Assembly (NCBI GenBank): GCA_950097015.1 | Contig: CATNEN010000038.1 | Location: 12,952,001 to 13,016,000, forward strand | DNA: 64,000 nucleotides | Source of the DNA: Macrostomum hystrix | Taxonomy: Eukaryota; Platyhelminthes; Macrostomidae | Direction: 5' to 3' | Part shown: positions 62,300-64,000 of the stretch, piece after piece | Numbering within the stretch: position 1 is the first letter of the stretch | Layout of the letters: every line of letters begins with the position of its first letter | Position numbers and translations under genes: made by a program | The notes under the pieces: model-generated | Told to the model about the DNA's origin: nothing | Databases searched by the model: none | Seen by the model: only the letters and a program-made list of their open reading frames with translations

Positions 62300-62501
62300 A
62301 GCTGTGGTCACATTCTTCACATGCCAGTCCTTGCTTCCCACCACGCTGTTGGTCACCACCGACACTGTCGGGATGTCGTTCGAGTCGCTGAAGGCCAGAG
62401 AGCCTGGGGACACGGCCTCCGGTGAGACGTACAGCTGACTTGTCTGGTTGCGCCACACGAAAACACGGTCAGCGGGAGTTGCCCTAGGCACCATTATTGC
62501 G
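62300..62501 (-). CDS. Unrecognised membrane protein, upstream exon
   Basis: Acceptor TTGACAG before 62501 and donor GTAAGG after 62300. Reads MVPRATPADRVFVWRNQTSQ, LAFSDSNDIPTVSVV and KNVTT, with two N-glycosylation sites. A signal-peptide exon must lie further upstream but I could not identify it. Confidence 0.4.
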
Positions 62502-62515
62502 CCTGTCAAGTACAA

Positions 62516-64000
62516 AGCCTGGCTCAGACCGCTGCGGAAGAATTGTGAGTGATGGAGCAGAGGGACCAGAAGTCAACAACAGCAGACGTAAAATTTCGAA
62601 AATCAGAATTTTTATGATAAATCTGTGGCACCTTGGCACACTTCTTGGCACCAAAATTCCTAGCGGAAGATATATATATATATAAATTGCCCCTAATTTA
62701 AGCTGCAAAGACAGCCTGTAGTATGCTGGGTAGTTTATTTGCATTCCCGACCGCCGCAGCATAGTTCCACAGTTTGTGGAACTCTAGTTCAGTGGAACTG
62801 TTTCCCTTTTTATGACCGCAGACCCTAGGATTTCAGAGCCGGTCAGATCATTTCGGGCACTTTTTAAGGGTGTAGTTGGGGGGTAAACATTGCGGATTTG
62901 CAGTGAAAAATAGCCTGACGGATTCTGAAAATTCTGGAAAAAACGTTTATTTATGGTGCCCAGACGAAGGTAAGCCACATAAACAAAAGTAATATTGAAT
63001 GCCGAAAATCAATTCGGTAGTCTAAAACTGCGCATTGCATTCGTGAAAGCCTGAAAAAGTTTTAGCACTGAAACTTGGGGCTTCATTTTTCATTACTTTT
63101 GCGTTTTGCCAGAGGCCAGGAGCAGATATAGGGTTGGGTTAATATGGTGTGCTAAGTCTTCGAAGCACGAAAATACGTTGATAAATGACCGTATGGATGA
63201 GTTACACGTGTCTAGAGCGGCCCGGCTTGCAAATACCAGGTGCACTTTTATTTCTAGCTAGCTGCTATGCAAAAAATATTGCTTGCTTCGGTTTCCGACT
63301 TTTCGTTTGCCCGAACCCAATGTTTGAAGCCACTGAGGCATCAAAATGTGTTTACCTGCATAGGTATCTGTATCTGTGCTATACAAAGTTAAGATGTGCT
63401 ACGAAAGCTTCAAAATCTTGAAGCCATTGCTAATAAATCAGGCATACAAGGAAGCAAGCAATTAAGTAGTTAAGTAGTCAACAGCTCTACACAAGACTCT
63501 TCCAGACAACGTCACTTCGTCCTGAAAAATGCCTGGTAATGTTACCTTGATAGAAGCGGCAAATAGGACACAAGCAGCTCAGCTGCTCAAGCTGCTGCAA
63601 CCCAATGCTGGCGCTGCCTGAATAAGTGCCGGCAAAGTACGAGATCGTAGATCGGCTAGTACGAGATCGGCTCGTATATCATATGTAGTAGACATAGTGT
63701 TGTATATTTTAGCATGGAATAAGAAAGCAGGAAATGGGAAATAATGGTATTGCTATGATTCAAGGATTTCGTACTTAATAAAGCGACAAATTTTAGAGTT
63801 GTTTGTTGTTAGGGGTAGTAAATAGAAAGTTGGGCAGAAGTGGGTGCAAGGCGCATTTGTGATGAGTTGATGAAAATGACTTCTGAGCAGTCATGCAGAG
63901 CATAGTGTCGAGTGTAGTCGAAAAAAATTCTCTGGGGACAAAGCTCGAGGGAGCTGGTCCCGGCCAACGCAATCGATTTTTGTAGGTAGAGTAAAGTTTC
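62516..64000. other. Window end, no recognised gene
   Basis: A hydrophobic stretch near 62560-62630 on the minus strand could belong to the signal peptide of the preceding gene but has no start codon in frame. A 30-codon open frame at 63530 (MPGNVTLIEAANRTQ) has no features. Otherwise AT-rich spacer. Confidence 0.4.

Overview
The window is eukaryotic nuclear DNA from a bilaterian invertebrate. Host genes are split by GT-AG introns, coding GC is higher than in the AT-rich spacers, and there are many minisatellites, SINEs, a LINE, MITEs and one complete Polinton/Maverick. The sequence alone does not fix the species. A repeat-rich lophotrochozoan such as a free-living flatworm would fit, but that is a weak inference.

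Layout. 1-2.4 kb: spacer. 2.47-25.5 kb: a six-exon bestrophin chloride-channel gene on the + strand. Its first intron holds a 15,321-bp Polinton (4007-19327) with 6-bp target duplications (TGACGC), ~688-bp terminal inverted repeats and an uninterrupted gene set: TIR-borne small ORF (one copy per TIR), a 216-aa unknown, PLA2-domain protein, integrase, pX-like protein, protein-primed DNA polymerase B, adenain-like protease, a membrane protein with a PSAP motif, coiled-coil protein, FtsK/HerA-type packaging ATPase, two conserved unknowns, major capsid protein and penton-like minor capsid protein. Later bestrophin introns hold a tRNA-derived SINE and two minisatellites. 25.8-28.2 kb: an 81-bp satellite and a 34-bp minisatellite. 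28.7-37.3 kb: a two-exon aminergic-type GPCR. Its 7.2-kb intron carries minisatellites and a nested insertion (SINE inside an RNase H-bearing LINE inside a tandem array). 39.5-40.5 kb: a two-exon 3CxxC zinc-finger (RTP-like) gene with a TATA box and two MEF2-type sites. 41.1-42.7 kb: a 23-bp minisatellite with higher-order structure. 43.07-43.88 kb (- strand): mitochondrial ribosome recycling factor. 44.8-46.7 kb: three MITEs. 47.3-49.9 kb: a MEX-3-like two-KH RNA-binding protein. 49.9-56.3 kb: spacer with no gene I recognise. 56.3-59.9 kb: an ion channel joining N-terminal ankyrin repeats to a TRPM-like pore and TRP region. 61.2-62.5 kb (- strand): an unrecognised single-pass membrane protein, 5' end unresolved.

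The Polinton genes form a coherent replication module (polymerase, integrase) and a virion module (capsid proteins, protease, ATPase, PLA2, pX-like). With open reading frames intact and TIRs of equal length that agree wherever compared, it looks like a recent insertion of an element that could still be functional. The host genes show no operon-like relationship to each other.
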